Shown here in pieces: positions 22,440-34,536 of a stretch of DNA of 64,000 nt. The stretch comes from Pleurodeles waltl. Its lineage: Eukaryota > Chordata > Amphibia > Caudata > Salamandridae. The stretch is from NCBI RefSeq assembly GCF_031143425.1, contig NC_090447.1:843749760-843813759 (forward strand). The letters are read 5' to 3'. A program made the translations under genes and the position numbers. Numbering within the stretch: the stretch's first letter is position 1; every line of letters begins with the position of its first letter. The notes under the pieces are model-generated. The model ran no database searches, was not told where the DNA came from, and saw only the letters and a program-made list of their open reading frames with translations.

Positions 22440-23690
22440 TGGCATCAGTCTCTCTGTTGATCAAAGGTCAATGTAGGAGAGAGGCTGACACCCTCCACTG
22501 AGCCATCCTGCTCTTTGAAAGAAAGGAGGCCTGGGAGAGGTTCTCTCCCCTCTTCTACCCTATCATCTGTGACCAGGAGCATAATTAACAGAGACCTCTC
22601 AGAGTGGGGTTTGAGGCGATTGATGTGCAAAACCCTTAAAGAGTTCCACAGGCTCCATCACCCACACTTTTTGGCCCGGCTGAAACCCGATCAGAGTGGC
22701 CTTCTGGTTGTACCACTGTTTCATGACCTCCTGGGTAGCTCTAGATTCACATTAGCTTGCTTACAGAAGCGCTTCATCTGGGTATGGAGTGCCAGCATTT
22801 AGCTGACCACATCCTGGGGAGCCTTCCTGGGAAATTGCTCCTACCTCTCCTTTACCAGATTAAGAGATCCTCACATTGGGTGCCCATATAGAAGTTCAAA
22901 GGGGCTGAAGCCAACCCCCTTCTGGGGCACCTCCTTTTATGCAAACAACAGGCATGGCAAGAGGGCATCTCACTTCCACCTCAAGAGCCCTGAAAGGCAG
23001 ATGATCATGTCCTTGAGGGTCTTGTTGAATGTCTTAAAAAGCCCACTGGTTTGCAGGTGGTAAAGAGTGGAGAATGTATAAGTTATCCCACACTTCTTCC
23101 ACATGGTCTTCATGTACGCTGACATGAAGTTGGTACCATGGTCCAAAACCATCTCTTCAGAAAAACCCACATGGATAAATATCCCCAGCACTGCCCTGGC
23201 CACTGTGGGCACAGTCACCGTCCCCAGACAGATAGCTTTGGGTGGCAGGTGGCATGGTCCACCAAGACCGGGATGAACCTGTTCGCCTATGGCTCTCTTG
23301 GGGTCCAGAGACCCAACAATGTTGATGACCACTCTTTCAAAGGGGGTGCCAATGACAGGTAAAGGTTATAAGGGAACCTTTTGCTTCTCTTGTGACATGC
23401 CAATGGCCTGGTAGATAAGACAGGACCTGCAGAAAGCATCTGAGTCTCCCTCTTTGAGCCAATAAAAGTGGGTGACATGCCTGTAAAAGGTCTTGTTCTG
23501 CTACAAATGCCCTGCCAAGGGTACATTATTAAACATTACTAGTAGGAAGGCCCTGTAGCAGTGGGAACCTACTACCACATGTGTTGACCCAGGCTCAGGC
23601 ACCTTAGGCCTGCTATACAGCAGACTATTCTCCCAGTAAATCAGGTGACCACCAGATGTGTCACCACCTGCCTGGGCCTCGGCCATACCC
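22440..23690 (-). pseudogene. Integrase and post-integrase region of the Gmr1-like pol
   Basis: The zinc-binding region (23690-23380) reads HLIYWENSLLYSRPK, then NNVPLAGHL, where the first His of the HHCC motif appears to be Asn, then frames carrying CRSC-like cysteines. The DDE core (23332-22970) reads VINIVGSLDPKR (Asn at the first acid), VLDHGTNFMSAYMK (second Asp kept) and GLFKTFNKTLKDMI (Lys where the catalytic Glu is expected). Downstream, INRLKPHSER and a VTDDR segment lead into the RT. That integrase is followed by RT, not preceded by it, is visible directly from coordinates. Integrase would join the cDNA ends to target DNA; this copy lacks two of three catalytic acids. Confidence 0.85.
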
Positions 23691-24168
23691 CGTCAAGAGT
23701 AGGGCACTCTCTCAGGCTACAATGGAGTGTGAGGTTAGACACACCCACTCAGGCAACCCTAACAGCTCCAAGTGTGACCTGAGCTCTACCTGCTTCTAGA
23801 TGGTGTGCGCCAGATCATTGCCAATTAGGCAACCCACAGGCATGAACAGAGTCACAGCTATCCTAAAGAAACCTGATCCTCCCCCACTCAAAGAGAACCA
23901 AAGCCACTGAATAGTGATTTTCTTTGTTGTTGGCAGCAGCAACTTGGTGGGATACATTAGGGATGGCCTGATCTGAGGTCATCAGATGTTGTCTGAGGAT
24001 TGCCAGCTGGTTCTAGTGTCTCTCAGAGCCTCTACCCTCTGTCCATTGAAGGTGACCAACTGCCAGCATTTCCAATAATTACTTGTCAGTTCTCTGCACC
24101 ATGTCTCTGTCATCTAGGCAACCTCTACACTGTCCCCCTCACTAACTGGGACAAACCCCTCCTCACCA

Positions 24169-25503
24169 CTACACTAGCCAACCCCAGTGACTTCCCACCA
24201 GTGGGAGATGTGGCTGCCTGGGACACTTGGTATACCCCTTGAAGTACCATTTCTGTTGGCACTGATAGCAGTTGCTGAGTGCCTTTCCTGAGGGCTTATT
24301 ATCAGGGAACTGCTTCTTTTTCTTCTCAGTTTCTAGGTGAATTGTAGTCCTGACCCGCTGAACTATTTTGGGGGCCTTTAGATAACTACTTAGTTTTATT
24401 TTTCTCTCCCCCTCCTTCTCTTGGTGGGAACTCTGTCCACCCTTGTTGTGATCCCCTCTAGATAACTTCTTGTGGACCCTGATGCTGGCCCAGCAGCCCA
24501 CCTCCTTATCAAGTTCTCTAAGGGCAGTGAGCTTACTGTCAATCAGGTGTTGGCGCAGATCTGTAAAACAAAGACTGAAAATGTGCTCCTTTTTAATAAA
24601 ATTGTACAGCAGCTGATAATTTCTCACTTCACTGCCCTCCACCCATCCAATGCCTTGCAAAAGGAATCCACACAATCTACTCAGGTGTATTGGGCCATCT
24701 TCTGACTGTCCCTAAACTTCTGCCTATATGTCTCTGGGGTAAGGCCATGCCTCCTAATGAGGGCTTCCTTCATTGGAGGATACCTCATCCTGTACCTGTT
24801 CTCCAGGGTCAATAGGGTGTCCCCCCTTCGCTAGGGATATGCTTTCACAGACTAGCCCCCCCTAATCTTCCTCAGAAATCCTATGCATCTGCAAAGCAGT
24901 CTCATAAGTCTCAAACTGCCTGTCAATGTCATCCCGCACAACAAAGTCTGGCACCAGATCTTTAGTAATATGAACCCTCATGTCTCCAGAGCACACTGTA
25001 GAAATTGTGCCTCCAATACTGTTTTTCTCTGCCTACCTGGCCTTGACATCCAGCTCCTTCAGACTCAGTTCATGAGCCAGTAACAAGTTTATCTCCTCCA
25101 AAACCCCCTCAGCCTTCTCCATGATCAATTTTCTTTCCTCTATTCTTAATTGGGCCATCTACAACTTGAACTCTCTCTCCGCCCTCCTTTCTGCTAACTC
25201 CTCTAGGGACAGGCTATGGGAAGACACACTGTTCCCTTCCTTGGCACGGTGCTCTACTTCAGGGGCCAAGTCATCCCACTCAACTGTTGGTGGCACCAAA
25301 AGAAGGTCCACTCCAGACCCTTACATTTCATTATCTTTTCTTATGGCTTCAACCAGTGATTGATGGGTTTCTGCCCAGGTCCTCAGCACCTTTTGGAGCT
25401 CCACTATCGTGGTTGTGCTCTTAGATGGAAGTTCTCTCTCCTTGTAGAACTCCTTAAGCTGAGCCAAAGTGTAGGTATCCATGCTGGACAGCTCAAACTC
25501 CAT
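24169..25503 (-). pseudogene. Gag of the Gmr1-like element (SCAN-like type)
   Basis: The N-terminus at 25503 reads MEFELSSMDTYTLAQLKEFY and matches in position and style the gag start of the plus-strand copy (ETYTVKELTAVCK at 41831). The middle is fragmented. The C-terminal part (24675-24169) contains LLYNFIKKEHIFSLCFTDLR, a helical block like the C-terminal half of SCAN-type capsid domains, and a zinc-knuckle remnant CYQCQQKWYFKGYTKCP in which Tyr stands where the plus-strand copy has His. Gag would form the capsid and bind RNA. SCAN domains of vertebrate zinc-finger proteins are known to derive from Gmr1-like gag. Confidence 0.7.
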
Positions 25504-25659
25504 TCTTTAATGTGTGATCTCAAGCACAAAAGTGAGGGCGAGAACTTACAAAAAGCAAAAAGGACAATCAGGGGGAATTTAAACTCAAACTGGTCTCAGA
25601 TATGGGATGGTAGGGTACTCCAAATCATTGTATGGCACTGCATAAACACAAGTCCTTAT

Positions 25660-25678
25660 CTTCAGTGCTGATCACCAG
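25660..25678 (-). promoter_or_regulatory. Primer-binding site of the Gmr1-like element
   Basis: Directly after the 5' LTR on the minus strand is C then TGGTGATCAGCACTGAAG. The TGG start fits annealing to a tRNA 3' CCA. The site and the next bases (GATAAGGACTTG) resemble the corresponding leader at 41680-41708. Confidence 0.6.
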
Positions 25679-27602
25679 TGTAAGAAGGTGGGGTTTTGGT
25701 TGACTGGGGTGTGAACCCTGGTCAAGCAGCAAACACAGTCCTTGTCAGGGTGAGGCACAAGCAGATCCTAAATTGACCTGTGCTTAACCCTCTGGTAGCT
25801 TGGTCCAAAGCAGTCAGGCTTAACTTGGAGGCATTGTGTAAAGTATTTAAGCAACACTTCAAACAGTAATAAAGTGAAAAACACCATGTGAAACGGATGC
25901 CACACCAAGTTAGAAAAATAGAGAAAAGTGTAACAATTAAAACAAGATCAAAATGACAAAAGTCCAATCAGTAGAACTGGAGGTTTTTAAAGATTTAAGT
26001 GTAAAGTAGTGCAAAAAAGCTCTACATCGGGTCAAAGTCACACATTCAGGCCAATTGTGACAGAGCACAGATCAGCTAAGGTCACCAGGTTAGGCCCACC
26101 GAAGTGTACCTTCTCAAAATCTGTGCCAAGAATCCCATTTGCGATGAAGGGGCCATGAGGAGCAAGGACAGCATCACGGATTGATGTCAGTGTAGCATGA
26201 AGAGGAGGCCAGGTGTCACAGGAGGACACTGCTGGAGCCTTCACTTTGTGTACCTCACTAGCGGTCAAGGCTGTGGCATAAAGAAGTGGCTGCTGGGGCT
26301 TCATGTTTAATTGCGGTGCGAGTGGCAAGATTTCAGTGCAAACAGGCCCATTTGGGGTCACAAAGGGGCCAAGAGTTTGAATTCTGCTCCCTGAGCAAAA
26401 GCAAGGGTCCAGAACCTGAAGGGAACCACTTCAGGGGCTAGTGTAGGATGTCAGGAAGTCTGTTATATCCCTGAGGCTCAGATCAGGAATCGAGCAGACT
26501 AGACCTCTCATTCACTCTGGGGTCCTAGGTTTGTGATGGGTTGCAGGTCCAGTTCTTCCTCCCAATGGGCGTCAGGTTAGCACAACAGGGGAGCAGCTCC
26601 TTCAGAGTAGCAATCCAGCAGAGTGGCAGTCCTTGTATCAGCACAACAGTTCTTTTTCCTGGCAGAATATCCAGAGATCCAGAAGTATAGTGAAGTGTTT
26701 GTGCCTGAGGTCTAGTATTTATATCTAGTTTTGCCTTTGCTGTGGGTAGAAGCTTCTAGAGGCATGCCTTTGAAGTGCCCAAGTGACCTGCCTTCCTGGC
26801 TCTAGACTAACTACAGCCCTTTGTGTGGAGAAAGGACACACCCTATTCTAGTGTAAGTGGGGCTTGGCCTAGCTGCTCCCTCCCATCCTGCCTGTGATGG
26901 CTCATCCAAATCACACCTATGCTCCCCAATTGTGTGTGGTTGTCTAGGAGGAAGACACAAAGCCCAGCTATCAGCTACACCCAGTCATGTAACCCAGAGT
27001 CAGGCTGCAGGCACCAAATAGTTAAGGCAAGAAAATGCCATCTTTCTAAAAGTGTTTTTTTACAAAGGTGCAAAAGTGTTTTTTTTTTAAAAATCTTGCA
27101 GTAGTCAAAAACTAATTTAAGAGTTTTTTACTACCAGGACATGTAAACCTCAAAAGTACATGTCCAACTTTTTAAATGTGGTGCACCCTACCTTTTGGGC
27201 TGGCCATGGATCACCTTAGGAGTGACGTATATGTATTAAAAAGGAAAGTTAGGGCCTGGAAAAAGATTTACAGACATGGCAACTTACAACTCTACACACA
27301 GGCTGGAATGGCAGGGCTGAGACATGTTTAAACCTGTACTCAAGTGGGCTGCTGTATTCTCTAGAGTAGCATTTACTTTACAGGCACTGACCACAGGTAG
27401 TGACACTTTACTAGGGATTTACAAGTACATTAAATATGCCAATTGGGTATACGCCAATCTTAACATGTTTCAAGGAGAGAGCACAAGCACTTTAGCATTG
27501 TTTAGCAGTCGTAAAGAGGCTTTGTAAAAACAACTTAGCTAAAACTGAAGGTTTGAAGGCAAACGTTAGGGAGAAACCATGCCAGTGATGCCAGGGCTCA
27601 CA
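25679..27602 (-). repeat. 5' LTR of the Gmr1-like element
   Basis: On the minus strand it begins TGTGAGCCCTGGCATC at 27602 and ends CCACCTTCTTACA at 25679, about 1.9 kb. It carries the shared U3 block (CCCTAGTAAAGTG near 27415) and the shared end block (AAGCTACCAGAGGG near 25800). Confidence 0.75.
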
Positions 27603-27676
27603 AAACAGAGGTAATAATGGGCCCTGCTTGCCATTAGAATGTTCAGCTTTTATGAATATTATTGGTTAAGTACAAA

Positions 27677-27854
27677 GGGCATGATTCACAAAGAGTCTCC
27701 GCAGTCATGATGGAGATTTAGCACTTGTGGCAGAATCTCAGCACAGCACACACTCTGCAGTGCTCCATGTGGAGTTTTCACCACAAGTGTGGAGACTCTG
27801 CTACGAGTGTGGAGCCTCCACTGTGACTGTAGAGACCCTTTGTAAATCGGGCCC
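27677..27854. mobile_element. Short MITE (~180 bp) with ~30-bp terminal inverted repeats
   Basis: The left end reads GGGCATGATTCACAAAGAG and the right end, on the other strand, GGGCCCGATTTACAAAGGG. Similarity continues inward through a TCTCnnCAGTCA block. The interior is rich in short TGTGGAG words. There is no coding content and no clear target duplication. Confidence 0.65.
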
Positions 27855-29118
27855 GCAGAGTTCAGTTCCCCCACTTAGCTTTCTGAACTACTATAGCAAT
27901 GATAAGGTGGGACCGTTATTTCTGGCTATTGTGGGATTCTTCATTATCAGATTCCTCATCTAGTACTATTTAGTGTGATTTAATAGAAAGGTTAAGTTTA
28001 TGTTGGGGCAGGGTTCTCTGTTGTGTACAATTTATCATTGCCTCTCCACCCACAAGCTTAAAAAAGTTTTTGTGTGTCAGGCCGAATGTGCATGATTAAT
28101 TGACATGTTGCAGTGCTGAACAGGGATGTTACTTTAATCAGTAGTAGTTACACACAAAAAACAGTGACATTGTTATCACTAAAGCTGAAATGCCAAGAGT
28201 GTTCTCAGTGGCAAAATGGCCTGGCAAGCAAGGGTATCTTGCAGTCTAGAACTTTGAGGGACAGCTACTGCAGCTTCAAATCTAAGGACCTCGTTTAGAT
28301 GTTGGCAGTAATGGTCCCGCTGTCAGTTTTCTGACTGAAAACCTGTCAGCCACCATGATGGTCTGCCCGCCGCATTTAGATGTTGGAGGTCCCATAAACT
28401 TTATCCCACCCAAGTCCAGACACTCCACCAAGGATTCCTATCTGCCACCGCAGCACCATAGGAAACAGTGGCTGATGGCGGGGCTTCAGCCATACTTACT
28501 GCCAAGCAGAGCTGGATGTGTCATACGGCCCAGCAAAAAGTGAAGGTACGACCTCCACTCTGGCTGGATGGATTTGGGAGAGAAGGGGGTGAAAACTCTC
28601 CTTTTCTCCCGATTTAACTTCCGTTTCTGGCTGGACATAACTTGACAGTAACCTTTGTTGCTGCTCTCATGGGACCCTGGAGAAAACACAGCCCCACCAT
28701 TGCTGGACATAAATGTAGGCAACCCGTATTTGCTGTGTACGTTGGGGGGAGATCACTGCACACGTGCACGAGACCACGGCAGACATTTAAATTTTACAGT
28801 ATTTATTTTTAATTACTGTGACATTGTATTGTATTGAAATAGTATTTATATAGCGCTTACTACCCCTGACGAGGCGTCGAAGTGTTTTTCGGCGAGTAGC
28901 ACGCTACTCCGGAACCCAAAAGGAATTAGTGCTGGATTTGCATAGGGAAATATGAGTACAGTTTTAGTATTATTATCAGTTAATTTGAGGTGTGGATATG
29001 TGAGTTTGTTAGTTGGATTGACTGGAGTAATGGAGGGTTGGAGGAGGGAAGAATCCAGAAGTATTAATTGGGAGTTTATGGTAGTAGGATTTAGGCTTGG
29101 GATGAGTAAAGGGGGATG

Positions 29119-32100
29119 TGTAGGAGGCTGGCTTGGCTTATAGTGGGTACCTTGTGATACTTACACCTTTTGCCAGGTCCAGTTATCCCTTATTAGTAGA
29201 TTAGAAGTGTTCTAGCAGCTTAGGCTGATAGAGGTAGCTATAGCAGAGCAGCTTAGGCTGAACTAGGAGACATGCAAAGCTCCTACTATACCACTTATAT
29301 CACTTAGCACTATATCATAAGAAAACACAATACTCAGAGTTACTAAAAATAAAGGTACTTTATTTTAGTGACAATATGCCAAAAGTATCTCAGAGGATAT
29401 ACTCCCTTAGGAGGTAAGTAATATATACAAATTATACACACAAACCAAAATCAGGTAAGTAAACAGTTAGAAAAGTAATGCAAACACTGTAGAACACAAT
29501 AGAATGCAATAGGAGACAACAGGCCTAGGGGCAACACAAACCATATACTCCAAAAGTGGAATGCGAACCACAAATGGACCCCAGGCCTAGTGTGGTGTGT
29601 AGTGGTTCACTGGGAGTCTAAGACAACACTAAGGTGTCCAAGATACCCTGCTCCAAGACACTGAAAAGTAGGAGTAAAGTTACCCTAATTTACCCTACTA
29701 CTCCAGAAATACAGTAAAGTCGAGATAGGGGTTTCTGCAAAGACAACAACTGACTGCAAAGCACTGAAGATGGATTCCTGGACCTGAGGACCTGCAAAGG
29801 AAGGGGACCAAGTCCAAGAGTCACGCAAGTATCCAGGGGGGGCAGGAGCCCACTAAACCCCGGATGAAGGTGCAAAAGGGCTGCCTCTGAGTGGAAGAAG
29901 CCAAAGATTCAGCAACAACGGAAGGCACCAGGAACTTCTCCTTTGGTCAGAAGATGTTCCACGGCGTGCTGGAGGATGCAGAGTTGTTTCCATGCAGAAA
30001 GACCTCAAACAAGCCTTGCTAGCTGCAAGAGTTACGGTTGAAGGTTTTGGGTGCTGCCAGGGCCCAGGAAGGACCAGGAGGTTGCCACTTGGAGGAGGAG
30101 ACAGAGGGGGTGCTCCGCAACACAGAGAGCCCATGCAGAAGCAGGCAGCACCCGCAGAAGTACCTGAACAGGCATTCAGAAGATCTGAGCATGACAGTCA
30201 ACTCAGCACAACTAAAGAGGGTCCCACGGAATCGGGGTCCAACTCAGCGAGTTGGGCAATGCAGGACGGAGTGCTAGGGACCTGTGCTAGGCTGTGCACG
30301 AAGGAAGTCTTGCAAAAGTGCACAGAAGCCCTAGCAGCTGCAGTTCACAGAGTACACATGATTACTGTCTGGCGTGGGGAGGCAAGGACTTATCTCCACC
30401 AAATTTGGACAGAAGGGCCACTGGACTGTCAAGGGACACTTGGATCCAGCTACTGTATTCCAGCAACCACGCTCGTCAAGATCAGAGGGGACCCAGAGGA
30501 CCGATGATGCAGAAGTTTGGTGCCTGCATTGGCAGGGGGAAGATTCCGTCGACCCACAGGAGATTTCTTCTTGGCTTCCAGTGCAGGGTGAAGGCAGACA
30601 GCCCTCAGAGCATGCACCACCAGGAAACAGTCGAGAAAGCCAGCAGGATGAGGCACTACAATGTTGCTGGTAGTCTTCTTGCTACTTTGTTGCAGTTTTG
30701 CAGGAATACTGGAGCAGTCAGCGGTCGATCCTTGGCAGAAGTCGAAGAGGGAAGCGCAGAGGAACTCTGGTGAGCTCTTGCATTCGTTATCTGGTGAGAT
30801 ACCCACAGGAGAGACCTTAAATAGCCCTCAGAGGAGGATTGGCTACAGAGAAAGGTAAGCACCTATCAGGAGGGGTCTCTGACGTCGCATGCTGGCACTG
30901 GCCAATCAGAGCTGTCCATTGTGCCCTCACACTTCTGCATCCAAGATGGCAGAGATCTGGGACACACTGGAGGAGCTCTGGGCACCTCCTCTGGGAGCTG
31001 CTGGTCCGGGGAATGGTCACTCCCCTTTACTTTGTCCAGTTGCGTGCCAGAGCAGAGCTGGGGGGATCCCTGAACTGGTGAAGACTGGCTCATGCAAGGA
31101 GGGCACCATCTGTGCCCTTCAAAGCATTTCCAGAGGCCAGAAGAGGCTACTCCTCTAAGGCCCTTCACACCTATTTCCAAAGGGAGAGGGTGTAACACCC
31201 TCTCTCAGAGGAAATCCTTTGTTCTGCCTTCCTGGGACTGGGCTTCCCAGGCCCCAGGGGGGCAGAAACCTGTATGAGGGTTGGCAGCAGCAGTAGCTGC
31301 AGAGACAACCCCAGAGACTTAGGCGGTCATTCTGACCGCCGCCGCCCGCCATGCGGTCACCGCCATTTGGCCGCTCCGCGGTCAAAAGACCGCGGAGGCC
31401 ATTCTGGCTTTCCCGCTGGGCCTGCGGGCGCCCGCCAAAGGAGCGCCCGCCGGCCCAGCAGGAAAGGCCCTGCAACATAGAAGCCGGCTCCGAATGGAGC
31501 CGGCGGTGTTGCAGGGGTGCGACGGGTGAAGTTGCACCTGTCGCGATTTTCACTGTCTGCTATGCAGACAGTGAAAATCATGCTGGGGCTCTGTTAGGGG
31601 GCCCCTGCACTGCCCATGCCAGTGGCATGGGCAGTGCAGGGGCCCCCAGGGGCCCCACGACACCCGTTCCCGCCATCCTGTTCCTGGCGGTGAAAACCGC
31701 CAGAAACAGGCTGGCGGGAAGGGGGTCGGAATCTCCATGGCGGCGCTGCTTGCAGCGCCGCCATGAAGGATTCTCCCAGCCGGGGCTAATCCGGCGGGAA
31801 ACCGCCGGACCCGGCTGGGCAACCGCGGCTTTACAGCCGCGGTCGGAATTCCACATGAAGCACCGCCAGCCTGTTGGCGGTGCTTCCGTGGACCACCAGG
31901 GTTGGAATGAGGGCCTTAGTTGCCAGTTTCCGGGCTCTATGCTGGAGCCCCGGGGATGCATGGAATTGTCCCCCCAATACCAGAATGGTATTGGGGTGAC
32001 AATTCCTTGATCCTAAACATGTTACATGGCAATGTTCAGAGTTACCATTGTGACGCTACATTTAGGTATTGACCTATATGTAGTGCACACGTGTAATGGT

Positions 32101-32693
32101 GTCCCCGCACTCACAAAGTCCGGGGAAATTGCCCTGAACAATGTGGGGGCACCTTGGCTCGTGCCAGGGTGCCCACACTCTAAGTAACTTTGCACCTAAC
32201 CTTCACTAAGTGAGGGTTAGACATATAGGTGACTTATAAATTACTTAAGTGCAGTGTAAAATGGCTGTGAAATAACGTGGACGTTATTTCACTCAGACTG
32301 CAGTGGCAGTCCTGTGTAAGAATTGTCTGAGCTCCCTATGGGTGGCAAAAGAAATGCTGCAGCCCATATGGATCTCCTGGAACCCCAATACCCTGGGTAC
32401 CTAGGTACCATATACTAGGGAATTATAAGTGTGTTCCAGTGTGCCAATCAGAATTGGTAAAATTAGTCACTAGCCTGCAGTGACAATTTTAAAAGCAGCG
32501 AGAGCATAAACACTAAGGTTCTGATTAGCAGAGCCTCAGTGATACAGTTAGGCACCACACAGGGAACACATACAGGGCATACTTTATGAGCACTGGGGTC
32601 CTGGCTAATGGGATCCCAGTGACACAGGCTAAAACAAACATACATACAGTACAAATGTGGGTAACATGCCAGGCAAGATGGTACTTTCCTACA
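29119..32693 (-). mobile_element. Solo LTR (~3 kb) containing a foldback MITE
   Basis: It starts TGTAGGAGGCTGGC and ends TACTTTCCTACA. The flanks GGATG and GGTTG agree in 4 of 5 bases, a plausible target duplication. The minus-strand reading has a polyadenylation-type AATAAAG near 29370, a TATA-like CTATTTAAGG near 30810-30820, and on the right CTAGTATATGG as in the other LTRs. Removing the 594-bp MITE at 31322-31915 leaves about 2.98 kb. ORFs of 100-200 aa inside show no domain. Confidence 0.7.
31322..31915. mobile_element. GC-rich multi-hairpin foldback MITE (Harbinger-type)
   Basis: TTA flanks both ends (31319-31321 and 31916-31918). The ends are GGCGGTCATTCTGACC and, inverted, GGCCCTCATTCCAACC. 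The interior is a chain of palindromes: CGCGGTCAAAAGACCGCG, a GCCCGCnnAGG hairpin, TGCCCATGCCAGTGGCATGG, and a duplicated CCGCCAGAAACAGG arm. The termini resemble those of the 10.2-kb Harbinger element, so that family may supply transposase. The 219-aa ORF across it is a GC artefact. Confidence 0.8.
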
Positions 32694-33049
32694 GGTTGGA
32701 GAAGGGAAGAGTCTATGGAAAGGGTTAGGGAGATCATAGTAGCAGGGTGAGATAAATGAGGGAGAATTTAGTCGGGTTGTTTGGGAGATCATGGTAGTAA
32801 AGTGAGTTTTGGGTGATTAGATGTGGAAGAGGAGGGAAGAGCTTAGGCAGGGTTATTTAGGAGAGGAAAGAAGCAGTATGGATTTGGGATGAGTCAGAGT
32901 GGGAATGGAGGAAAGATTGATAGAGACATGACATATGGTGATGGGTAGACAAAGTGTGATATAAAATGAGAGCAAGGATATATAAGTATCTAGTATAACA
33001 ACTTATCTAGGAGTTATGTAATGACCTATGAGCATGTTAAGCATAGAAT

Positions 33050-33175
33050 AACATATATATATTTATATATATATATATATTCACACACACACATACATAA
33101 CACATGAATACCCACACATATGCACACACATATGTACATACATATACATATTTAAACCATGAGTAAATATACATT
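33050..33175. repeat. TA/CA microsatellite
   Basis: ATATATATAT runs pass into CACACACACA and then CATATGTACATA-type words. A TG-rich stretch follows at about 33430-33790. Confidence 0.85.
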
Positions 33176-34069
33176 AGTTAAACAAGTTTAAAGAGTATGT
33201 GTGTAGGTTATTGTTATGACATAGTAGCAATACATGCACATGTGGAGGACACAGGTAGGTCAGACATAAATGGGGACACAATGATACACAACACATATCG
33301 AACACATACACAACTGTCATTATGGAGTCAGTATTCATTGCCAAATGAATGCTGGCACCAGAATGATGGTACATTCACACTTGCCAACTTTGCTAATGTG
33401 TGCACTTTGCAAGGGGACCTTTGCCTGTCCATGTTGTGTTTGAGTTGTGTATGTGAGTTAGTACGTGTATATGTGTGTGGGATGTGATTGGCTGGATGAG
33501 GAGAAGGGAGGTGTAGTGGGTGATTTGGTTGTGATGTGTATAGTTATGTTTGTGTGTGCATGTGTTCGTGTAGATGAGTGTGTTGGTTGTTGTTCCATGT
33601 GTGGGTGCAGTGTCATTAATGTGTGTATATCATGTGATGGATGTACATATATGTGTGTTTCTGGCATGTAGGTGTTGTGTTGTAGTGTAATGGTGATGGA
33701 TAATGGTGTACATGTGGAGTGTTGTGTCCTGTGTGATGCAGGGGGATACATATGTCAACGGTAGAGTGTGTGTGTGTGGCTTACCTCTATTCCACAGCCA
33801 CTGCCATTGACCTTTGGGTTCATCAATACCCTCCCTCCATCAGCAAACCACCTCTAGTACACCTCCTGTCCAGCTGTAACATCTAAATACGGCCAGCAGG
33901 AACCAACCTGCCTGACGACTAGGAATAGCACTCCCTTGTGAGGATGTTTGGCTCAGTCGCAATACATCTAAATACGTCAGGGTGGAAGACAGTCAACTTG
34001 CTGGTCTTCTCAGATCCACCACTGACGTGGCTTGGCAGTGCGATGACTAATATCTAAATCAGGTCCTAA

Positions 34070-34536
34070 GTCTAGTAGTGAATGAACTCAGAATTGTAAC
34101 CCTTTCCTGGTTACAAAGATGCGTTCCATTGTATCTACTTTGCCAGAGCTTAGCCTTAGCCCCTGACAAAAAATGGAGTTGTAGATGAGGAGGTACTGGC
34201 GGAAAAGAGGTGATGATTTGGTGATTAATTAGAGAGGTGAAGTAGATGTTCTCTTCTTGAATGCAAATGCTTTCAGCATGTCAGCGGTCTGACCAGCATT
34301 TAACACACAATTTAAGAATGATAATGTGGAGCATCATAACTGGAAATTGATCAACTTGTAACAAGAACAGTGCCAAATTATGGGTCAGACTAACAATTTA
34401 AGAACATTTTGAATAAAAAATTACTATTTACCTGCTCTGGCCCACTACTTCACCCTTCAGTCTAAAACTTACTAGTAGAAAGGGCAATTTGGAGCAGCAT
34501 AAAAAGAGAGCAATCTCATTAGCTTTACAAGATTAA
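34070..34536. other. Intervening sequence, nothing recognised
   Basis: This separates two Harbinger-type elements. No motif or repeat stands out. Confidence 0.45.

Larger units (their letters stand above)
17985..27602 (-). mobile_element. Gmr1-like Ty3/gypsy element, minus strand, decayed and interrupted
   Basis: Reading the minus strand there is a 5' LTR (27602-25679), a primer-binding site, gag (25503 to 24169), integrase (23690 to 22970), a post-integrase linker (22630 to 22233), RT (19607 to 19150), RNase H (18690 to 18360) and a 3' LTR fragment (18253 to about 17985). Integrase therefore precedes RT, the order of Ty1/copia and of the unusual Ty3/gypsy group Gmr1. A LINE (19608-22232) and an unidentified ~450-bp segment (about 18700-19140) interrupt pol. 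Stops and frameshifts are frequent throughout. The assignment rests on domain order plus gag similarity to the plus-strand copy at 39-45 kb. Confidence 0.8.
28286..34066. mobile_element. Harbinger-type non-autonomous element with nested insertions
   Basis: The left end GGACCTCGTTTAGATGTTGG and the right end (other strand) GGACCTGATTTAGATATTAG are inverted repeats. TAA flanks both sides (28283-28285 and 34067-34069). The 5.8-kb span includes a 3.6-kb LTR insertion (29119-32693), so the element itself is about 2.2 kb. Its interior contains an imperfect GGGAGATCATGGTAGTA-type repeat on both sides of the LTR, a TA/CA microsatellite and a TG-rich stretch. I see no transposase motif. Confidence 0.7.

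Noticed and set aside
28830..28930. Short block around TATATAGCGCTTACTACCCC as a SINE or small RNA gene
   Set aside because: It has a small hairpin, but no A/B box pair or tail I can support.
31351..32010. 219-codon plus-strand ORF
   Set aside because: It runs through the GC-rich foldback MITE, where stop codons are rare. No domain.
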